From positions 124,001 to 188,000 of the forward strand of contig NW_027476186.1 in the NCBI RefSeq assembly GCF_051020955.1: a stretch of DNA of 64,000 bases, in the 5' to 3' direction. The DNA comes from Megalopta genalis (lineage: Eukaryota > Arthropoda > Insecta > Hymenoptera > Halictidae). The notes under the pieces are model-generated. The model saw nothing but the letters and a program-made list of their open reading frames with translations. It had not been told where the DNA came from and made no database searches. How positions within the stretch are numbered: position 1 is the stretch's first letter; the number at the start of each line of letters is the position of its first letter. Shown here piece after piece: positions 38,277 through 50,158 of the stretch. Both the position numbers and the translations under genes were made by a program.

Positions 38277-40749
38277 ATAGCGAATTTATTTATTCCCGTA
38301 AACGCGTAACTCGGAGATTTCGATGTTCCAGAATAAATAAATGATTAAAATTATTATAATTTTCCAGGAACATCGGCAGAGTAATCTGCTATATCAACAA
38401 ACAACGAACTTAAAAAAAAAATAACAGTCGTCAAATAAAAATTAAACTGATCGAGAGAATAAAATTAAATTTAAAGTAAAAAGTAGTTTAAAAGTAGGCT
38501 TTCCATAGAAATGTTTAAAAGTTAACAAGTTTCAGGCGAAGGGAACTTTAGAACTTGGCGATGGAAGATAAGACTGTCCATTATTCCAGTTTAGTGTTAA
38601 TGGCTTTTTAGATTTCTTCTTGCGGAAAAGTGCAGTGCATCCGCAAGAAAGAATAGGATGAGGTCCGTTCTGGAGAACTGCATTAGTCCGTAAATTTTAT
38701 ACGGTCAGGAGACTCGGGGCTGCAGAATAGTAAACATCATTTTTAAGACTACTAACTCGGTTATCAAGCGCTCGTTGCTATCGAAATAAAAATTCCGAGC
38801 ACCCCGGGTTACAGTTGATTGTCGCAAACGTAAAATTACATCCCTCATTGCACACGAATTTTCAGTTTCTGATGGAACAACAACTGCAGAAAATTAGTGA
38901 AATTAGAGCAATACGTTGATCGACCTGTACTGGTTTTCTTTATATATATTTCATATATTTTATTTATTGTCGCATCATTGTAATTTCGTGTATATACTAA
39001 TCGAACAGAAAAATTGTATTCCAAAATTGACTTTCGATATTTCCGAAAAAATTCTACCTAGTTTTAAATTCAAGTTAAACCGATTGTGTGTGTGTCAGTT
39101 TTAACGAAAATCGCCACGTGAATGAACGGAAGTCACAAAATTCCAAAAAGCGTTAACACGGTTAAACACGCGAATGCTACGAATCCACTGCAAATCCACG
39201 CCAAATTATTTGGTCAAGCTTTAATTGACAGCGAAAAAACGTTCGGCAGGCACAGTGTCCGTGGAAAGGGCAATAGTTGGACAAACGTTGGGAAGAAAGG
39301 TGGTGCGCATGTAGTAGTTAATTGGCGAAGAAATATGTGAACGGCACGTCCGCGCCCGTAAACCGACGGGGCAGCCCATGAAAAATAAATATAAGTGTAT
39401 TTAAAACGAAAATATTGGAGCCTTACGCCACTCCTGTGACACATAATAGCGTCGACTCGTTAATATCCTGAGAACGGTGTTTTCACGGCAACGAACGTAG
39501 TCACGTACTCAATTTACGACAGGACATTCTACGCCGGTGGATTTTCCATCGTTGTCAGACTCGGCTTGAAGAGCCATCCACACATTCCCGGCGACAAACT
39601 GCGCGGGTTCGCGCGCGCTCGTAAAAAGCTTAAAAACAAAATCAATGACTGAGAAAAAAAACCGAACGCGAAGCAGCTCGCAATTACTTTGTTTTCCTGT
39701 CCCGTGAAAAAAGGCGTGTCTCCGATAGCGCCGATATTAACCTTACCCATGGGAAGACTTTAAGAGTTGTGCGTGCGACATGGACGGGGCATTTACGGCG
39801 TCCAGGAACATTTCGGATTAAATACTTCAACTTCTTTTGTTATCACTGCGGAGTAGCTCGGCTGAAGCAGCTGTTGGACTTTATGTCTATAAAACGCCGT
39901 CCCTTATTAGCTCTTTTATGCCGACTTTGCAGACACTTGGCCGCGATGATGAATTTTTGACTTTTAATGCCTCTGTGCGTTCAACCACCCTCCCTCCCTC
40001 TCTTCGCCGGGTCTTAGTTCGTTGTTCTTCGCGACATGTCCGCCGGCACGCTATTCCCAATTCCGAGGTTTACGGCGAAAGTTCCTTCGTTACGAGCAGG
40101 CAATCGAGTAATAATTGTTACTAATGATTTGTAAGCAGTGTTCCAGGAATGCGGAGTCAGTGCGTAAAAAATTCGGCGGAAACTTCGGCGGAGGATCGCT
40201 GTTTCACGACGGTGCCGACCTCGTTTCTCGCAAACGCTGCCCGGGAACCGCACGAATTAAAATGTCAGGTTCGATCCCATTCTCTCAGCTCGCTTGTTAC
40301 CAACAGATCTCTCTGTTTATTTAGAAGCGCCCGGTAATTGATTAATGCGCTCGATACCGCGTCGACGGTCACGCATGGATGACACTAATATATTTCGGTT
40401 TGCGTTGCGGTACGTTCGAATGAAGCGAACATTTCTACGATTTTTAGAGCGTGATGGAGTTGATATAAATCGTGATCTTTCGTTTTACTTTTTTGGTTTC
40501 GTCTGGGAAATTACTTTGTTTCGGGGAATTTTTGAGGTTAGTGTTAGGCAAAAAGACTACGGAAGCGCGGGTGATGAATGTTAATTTTGGTTGCAAGGAG
40601 GCAAAATATTTGCAAGAAATATTCCCTCTGAAATCACAAACGAATTCACGCAACCCGGACGAATTTTGAAAAATTTCTATTCTAATACTTTATTATACAC
40701 ACATATTTAACAATTAATATATTTATTTTCGAAATATATTCAATATTTC

Positions 40750-41145
40750 TGTAGTATCGTAATTTAGTGGGTACGTTTAGGACGAGGAGGAGTGTTAGGC
40801 TTAGGAGACCGTAGTTTTAAGACTTTGTATTTATGGTAGGCAATAGAAGAGAAATGTTGGCGAAGGCCGGGTCAGATGGGAAAAACCCTTGGCGACAGGG
40901 AGCCGGCCGATGCTATTATCACGTTTTTGGAAAAGGCAGGCGTTGTGTCGAAGGAGCGTGTTTGGAGTGGACAGGGTGTGTTCGAGAGTCGTCGAGTGAG
41001 GAGCGTTGCGAGTTGTAGAATTAAGTGAAGTAGTTGTAATCCTAGTTGCAGATACGGTACGCAATATTTCCTGTTTTCATCACGTTTAGTTCTTTCCTAA
41101 TCAATACATATTCTATATTGTTTAAATATTGAACAAATTTCTACA
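40750..41145 (+). repeat. 5' LTR
   Basis: 396 bp, TG...CA ends with short inverted termini TGTAG/CTACA. It matches 44,514-44,909 with no length difference and about 18 substitutions. It should carry the promoter and polyadenylation signals of the element; I see no certain TATA box. Confidence 0.93.
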
Positions 41146-41221
41146 TCATTTTGATATCGTGACTGTAGGAGTTGAGAGTTGAACTCTAGTTGTTGTGTTG
41201 GGCATTTAGAAACCTTTTAAG

Positions 41222-42166
41222 ATGTCTGAAGGAAACGATACCGTTGTCGAAGTGTCACAAGCATGCCTATCTGCTGACAAATTAGAGGAAATTATAACAA
41301 TGAAGTTAACCGATTTGAAGGAAGAATTGAAGAGTCGCAAGCTGAGAACGTCGGGAAATAAGAAGCAATTACAAGATCGGCTTAAAGTAGCCATAATGTT
41401 GCAAATAGAACATGGCGAAGAGGAAGACTATACTGATGGCAGTGAAGATGAAGAAGAAGGAAGCAATGTGAGACGATGCGTGTGACGGATGCAGGCATTA
41501 ACATTCAGAGATGTTGAGGAGTCCATGCGTACATTTAGCGGAGACGATAAAGCAAACATTCGTTGTTGGCTCGAAGAGTTTGAAGACATGGCGGAGCTAT
41601 GTGAATGGAGTGAAGTATAAAAAGTTATTTATGCGAAGCGGTTATTGCGTGGATCGGCGAGATTGTTCGTCGACTATGAAAAATGTTGTCGCAAATGGAT
41701 CGAGATGAAGCGAGCATTGGAATCTGAATTTGCTAAAACTGCAAATAGGTACAAGATACATACAGAGTTGTCACGTAAAATTAAAAGATCGAACGAGTCG
41801 TATCAAGAATACATTTATCAAATGTTGGAGATTGCGAAGCAAGCGGACATGGAAGTATCAACAGTTATTAAGTATATTATTGACGGAGTTCAGGATTTCG
41901 AGACAAACAAAACGATATTGTACGGTGCTAGAAATATACGTGAGTTGAAAGAAAAATTCGAAATTTACGAAGACATGAAGGAAAAATCAGGAACGAAAAA
42001 CAGGCGACCTGAGGAGAAGAAGAAGACGACCGTCCATGGAACCTCATCACAAGGTGAATCACAGCAAGTGGCACAGCAAGAAATACGGCGATGTTTTTTG
42101 TGTGGAAACCGATACCATACGGCTGCAAACTGCCCGACGAAAGAAAGAGGACCCAAGTGTGTCTGA
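41222..42166 (+). pseudogene. gag-like gene with SAP motif and zinc knuckle, two in-frame stops
   Basis: One reading frame from the ATG at 41,222 to a TGA at 42,164, broken by TGA at 41,483 and TAA at 41,618. Residues about 27-61 form a SAP-type helix-turn-helix (LTDLKEELKSRKL followed by TSGNKKQLQDRL), a DNA-binding motif. An acidic stretch rich in Glu and Asp follows. After the stops the frame continues as a helical capsid-like region, then a Lys/Arg-rich segment and one CCHC zinc knuckle (C-x2-C-x4-H-x4-C, 42,092-42,133), which binds nucleic acid. The role would be the structural particle protein packaging the element RNA. The stops could be mutations; both sit in otherwise sensible protein text. 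The end overlaps pol by about 130 bp. Confidence 0.85.
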
Positions 42167-44518
42167 AGCGTCGAGAAAGAAGCGAGTTAAAGAGGTGCAA
42201 GTTGGAAATTGTAAGTTGACAGCGTTAATAGATTCTGGAAGCGAACTGAATTTGATGCGAGCGGATTATTATGTTAAAATTGGTGCTCCTAGATTGAATA
42301 ATAAGATTTTGCAATATTGTGGTGTCGGAGCAGAGAGCAACCACACATTAGGGGAATTTTCAACAACTATTGCAATAGATCAGATAACATATCGAATAAA
42401 TATACACGTTCTACCCAATACCTTGTCGTCCCATAGTTTAATAATCGGTACAGAATTTTTAGATTCCGTAGAACTAAGTACGAAAGGAGGAGAAATTTTT
42501 ATTAAAAAAATAGATTTGCCGGAAATATTTAATGTCAATGTCGAGGCTATAGTTGACAATGTAGATTTATCACACATTGCGATTCCTGAACATAGAAAAC
42601 TTATAGAAGATTGTGTTGCAAGTTATAAACCATCTAAAACGAAAGAAGTAGGGATTAAAATGAGCTTGATACTGCAAGACGAGATCCCAGTGTACGAGAG
42701 ACCGCGAAGATTGTCTCCCGGGGATAAATCTGAAGTTGATAAACAAATAACGTCATGGTTGAAAGATGAAATAATTCGAGAGTCTTGTTCAGATTACGCA
42801 AATCGAATTGTACTAGTAAAGATGAAGGATGGTTCAACTAGAATTTGTGTTGAGTACAGATAGCTTAATAAAAATATTGTAAAAGATAGATATCCCCTAC
42901 CTTTGATAGGGGATCAATTGGATTTATTAGAAGGCGCGAAAGTATTTAGTACTTTGGATCTCAGAAATGGATTTTTTCATGTTCCTATTGATGAGAGTAG
43001 CAGAAAATACACCGCCTTCGTGACTCCCACCGGTCATTATGAATTTCTAAAGGTACCGTTTGGGTTATGTAATTTGCCAGCCGTCTTTCAAAAGTTTATA
43101 AATGCAGTGTTCAAAGAGATAATTGCAACCGGGGTCATTTTGACATACATGGACGATTTAATAGTACCTTCTTCTGATTTCTCACGCGGTATCGAGAATC
43201 TCAAATTAATATTAAATGTTGCTAGTGAGAATATGGATTATTGATTAATTGGAGCAAGTGTTGTTTTTTGCAGACAACAGTAGAATATTTAGGTCACATT
43301 GTTGGAAACGGTAGCATTCGACCGTCAGAACGAAAGAGTAGTGCTGTCACGAATTTTCCGAGACCTAGATGTGCTAGAGATGTTCAGAGTTTCCTTGGTT
43401 TAGCGGGAAATTTCAGAAAGTTTGTGTACCAATACTCTGTTATTGCGAGACCATCGTCGAATTTATTAAGAAAAGATATCAAGTTCAAGTTTGAAGCGAG
43501 TGAACAAGAAGCTTTCTATAGGCTAAGATTAGCTCTAAGCGGAAAATCTGTACTAAAGTTGTATTGTGTGGGTGCAGAGACAGAAGTACATACAGACGCA
43601 TGTAGTATGGGATATGGTATGATATTGTTGCAGCGCGATAGCGAAGCGAGTGGTAAAACTACTCCAGCCGAAGAAAAGTATACAAGCTACGAGCTTGAAG
43701 TTTTGGCAATTGTAAAGGCGTTGATGAAATTTCGTGTTTATCTACTCGGCATTTCATTTAAAATTGTGACGGATTGTCAAACGTTTGCGTTAACGATGAG
43801 GAAAAAGGACTTATGTGAGCGTGTGGCCAGGTGGGCGCTTCTCTTAGAAGAGTTCGACTACAGCGTGGAGCATAGAACGGGAAGAAATATGGCACATGTT
43901 GACGCGCTATGCCGAAACCCACTACCTACAATTATGCTAGTGGGAGAAAACGAACTGGGGATTATCGCAAATTTGAGAAGAGCGCAGGTACAGGACGACA
44001 ACTTGAGGAAAATTCGAGATAATATTGAGCGGTTCGAAGGCGATGCGTACCCGTTGCGAAATGATATTCTGTATAGAGAGGTTGATGATACGCCGTTGGT
44101 AGTTGTGCTGAGGACAACGCACATCCAGATAGTTCGACTTGCGCACGAGCACGGTCATTTCGGTATTTCCAAAACAGAGACGCTCGTTAAGAGAGATTAC
44201 TGGTTTAAGGAGATACGGAAAAAGGAAGCAGCACGATATAGAGAGGGAGTGAAAAGGACACAGGCTCTCTGATCCGGGGTTAAAATTCTACCCGAAGTTT
44301 CTTGGACCATACCGTGTGACAAGAATACTGCGGAATGACCGCTACGAAGTGCAGAAGGTGGGTAATCATGAAGGGCCGCAGGAAACATCCACTGCAGCCG
44401 ATTACATGAAGCTATGTGTACCGACGAAGAGGACGATTTTTCCGGTGAAAGTGAAAGTTCGTACAGTGGCGATGAGAACATCTGTGGGCAGATGTCCGGT
44501 CAGGACGAACGAGTGTAG
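42036..44518 (+). pseudogene. pol-like gene: protease, RT, RNase H, integrase remnant
   Basis: The pol frame opens in a +1 frame relative to gag. Seen in order: an aspartic protease with the DSG triad at 42,231; reverse transcriptase, broken by an in-frame TAG at 42,861, with the catalytic YMDD at 43,146-43,157; a frameshift near 43,240; then RNase H (HTDACSMGYG, the ELEVLAI block and the TDCQT block, about 43,590-43,800); and the first half of the integrase zinc-binding domain (His pair in the AHEHGHFG segment near 44,140-44,165, then DYWFKEIR). At about 44,215-44,225 the text jumps to the C-terminal GPY/F region (LGPYRVTRIL, 44,305-44,335). The integrase DDE core is therefore missing. After another frame change an acidic tail appears to end at TAG 44,516-44,518, just inside the right LTR. 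Confidence 0.88.
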
Positions 44519-44909
44519 TATCGTAATTTAGTGGGTACGTTTAGGATGAGGAGGAGTGTTAGGCTTAGGAGACCGTAGTTTTAAGACTTTGTATTTATGG
44601 TAGGCAATAGAAGAGAAACGTTGGCGAAGGCCGGGTCAGATAGGAAAAACCCTTGGCGACGGAGTGCCGGCGGATGCGATTGTCACGTTTTTGGAAAAGG
44701 CAGGCGTTGTGTCGAAGGAGCGTGTATGGCGTGGACAGGGTGTGTTCGAGAGTCGTCGAGAGAGGAGCGTTGCGAGTCGTAGAATTAACTGAATTAGTTG
44801 TAATCCTAATTGTAGATACGGTACGCGATATTTCCTGTTTTCATCACGTTTAGTTCTTTCCTAATCAATACATATTCTATATTGTTTAAATATTGAACAA
44901 ATTTCTACA
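44514..44909 (+). repeat. 3' LTR
   Basis: 396-bp partner of the left LTR, followed by the TTTC target duplication. The tract just before it is only weakly purine-rich, so the polypurine tract is not obvious. Confidence 0.93.
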
Positions 44910-44913
44910 TTTC

Positions 44914-45767
44914 AATATTTTCTTCTTCTGAGACCGGAAACGGCGTCTGCTCCGCACAGATTCAAGAAAATTCACGCGTTTTCACAGCCGGTTTCCCGCA
45001 TCTGCATCGCAAATGCGGGTCGATGGACACTTTTCCGTGGCCGCGACACGGCAGTCGATGGAACTCCGATGGCGGCGCTAATTAGTTATCGCTCGAAATA
45101 TTCGAAATAAGGAACGTCGCCGAGAATTCTCTATTTTCATCGGAAATATTGTTGCGCATTTATTTTATTCGCACGGTAGAATCTGGATTATCCGAAGCTG
45201 CAATATCTGATTATTCTAAATACGAGAATTATATAATAATATGCATATTCGAGCCTGCACTACGATTTCTTTCTGCACTGAATTAACACTTCTTCGTTTT
45301 CATAATTTGTCTGATAATAATAATCTGTCATTCGTAAACTTTGATCACAGATGAATCAAATTTTGTTTCGATTTGCAAGAAATGAATAGCACAGTGGAGA
45401 CTCTCTTATCTGAAGGTTTCTGTTTGTAATATTTGCATTTATGACAAAAGCAACTAGGTCGAATACAGCACGTTGTAAATGCAATACAAAAATTCAACAG
45501 TATTTATAATAACGTTCTCGTTAATATCAACTGAATGGAACTGTTGAGAATGAAAATAAATTTTTATTTAACTCCTGCTCGCTGCGATCGAGGTGGAGAA
45601 TTTCTATTTTGCATTAAGATCCGCGGTCTACTCGTAATACAACCGGTGAATTTCCTCTGCGAGCAATCTGTGAGTCTTAACAATAACATTTTCCAGCGTT
45701 GCAGAATCTAATTCTAAAGGACGGTATGCAGGTTGATAGCCATTTCTCCCGGTTTCCGCCGTGAACG
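44914..45767. other. Intergenic, no gene recognised
   Basis: CpG-containing sequence up to 45,170, then AT-rich text. All frames are short and broken. Confidence 0.5.
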
Positions 45768-45999
45768 CATTACAGTAAAATTTCCCCAATTTTTCATCAG
45801 CTTGTGAACAAAAGTGAAGGATTTGGAGGAAGGAGATTCGATTATTCGAGCCTCGTGGCTCGTTTTTGTAACAATAATAATATTTACATAATTATAAAAA
45901 CGAGGTACAAGGCTCGAATAATCGTATCTTGCCTTCCCAAATTGTCCATTTTTGTTTACAAGACGAAGGAAAAATAGGGAGAATTTACTGCAATAATCG
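45768..45999. mobile_element. Foldback (MITE-like) element
   Basis: Two arms of roughly 100 bp are imperfect reverse complements. The left arm reads CATTACAGTAAAATTTCCCC, then CTTGTGAACAAAAG and GATTATTCGAGCCTCGTGGC. The reverse complement of the right arm reads TATTGCAGTAAATTCTCCC, CTTGTAAACAAAA and GATTATTCGAGCCTTGTACC. The loop near 45,875-45,895 is AT-rich. No coding capacity and no clear target duplication. The size and palindromic form fit a MITE; family not assigned. Confidence 0.75.
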
Positions 46000-48900
46000 G
46001 ACGATCGTCCGCACTTGAATTACGGGAATCAATGAAACGTCATTGGGGCTTTTAATTGGGTGCCATAAAATAGCAAGTACGGGGACAGTAATGCAATATT
46101 TTCGTCGGATTTTTATCTGCGATATTTCGGCAAATTAGTCGTTACAATGTCGGGCGTTCTGTTGCGCGTGATGAACGCGGAGACGGATAATCGTTATCCG
46201 CGTTCCTACGAAAATAAAGAAAATTCAGATATGATAGAGCGATTGTTTGAAAAATTTCGCGGGACGTGCGCGTTAATGCTTGTCAGGACTTATCGACACG
46301 CGGACGCCGTTGGATCAGCATCGACGTATGCAAATTTATTATATACGGTGTAAATATAAACGCGTCCACTTAACCATAACTGTACAGAGTATCGACACTT
46401 CTCAATGTCGTTTCGACAATGCTGAACTTTCCTGGCACGAATGTTTTACCGATAAATCAGCGATTGCATTGAACGCAATGCATTTCGTGCTGCTTGCATT
46501 TTGATAATTTATAGCATTGCTATCTACAGTGTTTACACTAGAAGTCAACTTCTACATAAGTCTCACTTCACTACATAATTAAATCGCTGTATCTTCTTTA
46601 CTAGATATCAGTTGTTATTAAATATATTAAGGTTTTAATTTCTGTCAAAAATATATAAGTTAAAATTTCTAATCGAACTTCTATTAAAAATTTATTATAA
46701 TTTAAAATCTCTAATTATATTTCCATTGTAAATGTACCAAGATATTAAATTTCTATTAAATTCTATTACAATTTAAATCTATATTAAAAATTCGTTATAA
46801 TTAAATTTTATATTCATAATTTATTATAATTCGTATCACCCCTATTTAAAATTAATTATTCTGAATCTGTGTTAAGAAACTAATGAAGCTTAATTTGCGA
46901 ATTTGATGTGTCTGTGATAAGTACACCGATTGTGTTATTTTACGTTGCCACGCTCGGTTACTACGGGAAGCAAGCGACCACAAATGCATTTGTCGCTCAA
47001 CGCACTCCTCTTTTTTTCAATTTCGAACCGCCCGTTGTAACATGTGACAACTCGTTTAGATGTTATGAGGATGCTTCCCGTTGTCCCATTTTCAACAGCA
47101 ATTAAAGTATCGTGAATTTCCTTGCAATACGAGGATCGAAATTTACGGGCTTGTTTTTCCCGAACTGGGAGCACTATACCTGCGAATCGCCCTAACGTAT
47201 TTACTGTGTATATGATACTATGCATCATGTGTCTAGGCGTTGCCGGCCCGAGAATAACGCTCGCAGTTTCCCATTGATGTTTTCATGTTCGCACTTTATT
47301 TTCTTCTTTTCCATTGTGTGCTTAGCAGCGTCGGAGAACTGCATATTGACGATTTCCCGAACTCACGGCAGATTTTTCATACCCATTAAATCACGTATAC
47401 TGTTTCCGGTGCGGTCTTTTTCCATTTCACCGGTCACACAACTCCGTTCGAAATGTTACCCGGCGGATCTGACTTTTGTGAGTTTGTAGCTCGCGGTGCA
47501 GCATTATTATGATGCGGTTTTCAAGCAACTGTCACTCAAACACTAACAGCATTATCGAGACCTAAAAATTCGAGAATATAATTTGGACATTCTAGAACAT
47601 TGTTTTCTTCGTTAAAATTTGATATCCGATATCCAAGTATATTAAATTAATTATTAATTTCTTTCGTTAATATTTACCATTTCGATGGAATATTTCCTAC
47701 CATTGATTTATAATTATTGAACAGCGAATATTTGTGCATATTTTCATTATAATTATTTCATGAAAATCGGAAGAAGAAAATTTTCTTTGGGAAAACAGAG
47801 AGCACAGAATAATAGAACAGTGCATATTCGTTAATATGCCCGGATTGCGTCATAAATACATAAAGATTCGCCGGCTACCAATTAAATCTCACAGATACAA
47901 CATAATTATATTTGAGCTTGATATATCTGTTGAGCCGTTGAAGATCGCCGAAAACGTCTGACGACAGCGATGAGTCCGTGCACCTCGAACCAATATTTGC
48001 TCCCTTTTACTGGTTTCGCCAGGTATCTTTGCCGAAATATTGGAAGTCGGGACGTGAGATCCAGGCCACCGATACAGACGGTCTAGGTTTATTCGCGGAT
48101 GTATTCCTACATTCGTATGCCGAATGCTGCATAAGTCTCGCGGTTGAAATTCCCCGTGGGATGCCTTTTGGCTATTTTACCGATTTCCAAAAAATCGCGC
48201 AAGAATACAGTTTTCGCCGGGTGTAAGTAGACACCGGGCATGAGCATCGGCTGGTTGTCGTTCCAGTATGCAGAAATTGCAATTCGTTTGTGCGAAATCT
48301 AAAGCCGGATACCATCAATTTATTCATTTAGAACTGAAGTTTTTTGCGCATTTTTGTCACGTACCGTCGGCGTTGGCATTTCCAGATGATTGATAGGACA
48401 TCAAGAAACAGTGTAGAAAATGATTGAAAACATTATATTTAGTTTTCATCCAATTTCCTTCCCTGAGATATTTTTTATTTTGCACGTGATTTGATTTTGC
48501 ACCTCTTTCCAGGAGTCTGACATATGGGGTTTGGTTACTTTAAAGTGCTGCAACTTCGCGAGAAAAAAATTAAAGATGAAGTATCAAACTTTACTCTACT
48601 CTAAACGGCATCCCCGGAAAAAATTTGACAAAGTCCGTGCACTTCGTCAAACTTGGCAATTTTCAATATGATAAACATGGATTCAGATTTAAATAGTTAC
48701 AGTAGCGAGAGTGCGTAGAATATAAAATTGAGAAATATCGTCTTAAACTAGAGGTTTCAAGCTTTAATTTGAAATAAAAATCAATGATTTTTCGCGAAGT
48801 TATCGTCAGTCAAAGTTGACCAATTCTCATCCGATATGTGCCTATGCTGTAATCTTTCGGAGCAGTTTATTACCATAAATCTCAGTTATTAGTATCAAAT

Positions 48901-50072
48901 TCTACGAGCCAAAATTCTTGCAAGTAGCACAAGTACATAAATACTAATTTCAGAACCTAATATTTCAAGATTGCCCGCCATTATACATACATTATCGCAT
49001 TTTGTTTCGTGTTTATTTCATCGGGACTTCGGAATCGGTTCTCCCAGCCAACGATTGAATATCGAGTCGGGCAATCGTGGTATCCTTTAAATTTAAATTT
49101 GACGCTTAAGATGGGGATCGGAGGTAATAGAGATGGAGTTCGGGTGAAGTATGCGTTATGGGGGGGGGGGGGGAAAGTACGAGTAGGAAAACTGGCTGAT
49201 TCATAATCGGGAATGGACTGCGGAACAGTTAATTCCGAGAAGTAGTTGCTCTCGGCGCGGCGGGAGCAATAAAGCTGTTGCGCGCAACTATTCCTCAGTT
49301 CTGCTTTACACAGTTGCCTATGCGATAACACGACCACGATAAATAAATGCTGGAATGATCGTTTCTGGGCTTTCGAATTCAGATATAATCGCGGTCTATA
49401 AATTCTCTAACTCGCCGCTTCGTTCCGCAGGATCCTTGCCAGAGGAAAAGGAACGCAACAGAAACTAGAGACTCTGTTCGGGACGTTATTTTCGATTATT
49501 TGTGGCCGAACCGTGCTTAAATAAGCAAACGGAAAGCGGTCGTACTTGAAAAGCGAGCTTCGGAATTATTCAAGGAAATCTCTTCAACGAACAATCGTTA
49601 AATTAATACACGGACTGTAGATTTTATGTGAAACGAGTCTGCGAGAACGTTTAAGGAATTTAATCATTAAAAATGATTTTTACACTGGGGTCATGATAGA
49701 CCCGACGGAAAAACTGTAAAAACGCTTTATTGGTATTATATTCTTAGCTAATGAAATCATGTGAATTTAATTAAACTTTTACTACAATGAGAAATAAAAA
49801 TACAATGACGGGATTATTCATCACTTCGATATTTCAGATAGAAAGTACTATTGAACTATTTTCAACTTGTTAGTATTATTAAGAAATTAAGTGAACATCT
49901 ATTTAGCTCCTGTGTTATGTAATTAGTGCAGACAATTTTTATCTGCATAAAATCTGCATTAAAATCTGCAGTCTAGTAATATATTATCTTATTTGCATAC
50001 ATGTTATTTGACAAAATTATTTGCTATTTTATGTTAACATATAACTAGTCTTTCTCTAGATTATTTCATTAT

Positions 50073-50075
<3 letters not shown>
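46000..50075. other. Intergenic, no gene recognised
   Basis: About 4 kb, largely AT-rich. At 46,620-46,850 there are degenerate repeats of CTATTAAAAATTTATTATAATT type. CpG-richer text lies at about 47,920-48,270 and 49,000-49,330. Short frames (up to 118 codons, minus 49,337-48,981) show no recognisable domain. Confidence 0.4.
49160..49173. repeat. Poly-G run of 14
   Basis: Fourteen consecutive G bases, rare in this AT-rich setting; length may be affected by sequencing error. Confidence 0.85.
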
Positions 50076-50114
<39 letters not shown>

Positions 50115-50158
50115 AAGTAAGAAAGAAAGAAAGTGAAAGAGAGAGAAAGAGAAAGAAA
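50076..50158. repeat. (GA)n microsatellite
   Basis: GA dinucleotides grading into GAAA and AAAG units. Confidence 0.95.

Larger units (their letters stand above)
35581..40745. other. Intergenic, no gene recognised
   Basis: About 5 kb of alternating AT-rich and CpG-rich text. CpG-rich patches lie at about 36,680-36,950, 37,100-37,350 and 39,340-40,280. Open frames are short and overlap one another on both strands without a recognisable product. Two microsatellites are listed separately. Confidence 0.4.
40750..44909 (+). mobile_element. Ty3/gypsy-type LTR retrotransposon, complete ends, defective inside
   Basis: A 4,160-bp insertion bounded by two 396-bp direct repeats that begin TGTAGTATCG and end TTTCTACA. 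The four bases TTTC occur just outside both ends (40,746-40,749 and 44,910-44,913), a target-site duplication of the length usual for Ty3/gypsy elements. Between the LTRs lie gag and then pol in the order protease, reverse transcriptase, RNase H, integrase fragment, which is the gypsy order. No envelope gene is present. By my reading the two LTRs differ at about 18 of 396 positions (about 95% identity), so the insertion is not recent. I do not see a clear TGG-starting primer binding site directly after the left LTR. The copy has several stops, frameshifts and an integrase deletion, so it cannot move on its own. Confidence 0.93.

Noticed and set aside
40260..40295. tRNA T-arm-like GGTTCGATCCC
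   Set aside because: The stem bases on either side do not pair and no anticodon or D arm is found upstream.
47960..48000. Hammerhead ribozyme core (GATGAGTCCGTG near 47,969-47,980)
   Set aside because: The invariant CTGATGA is altered to GCGATGA, stem II does not pair and GAAA is missing.
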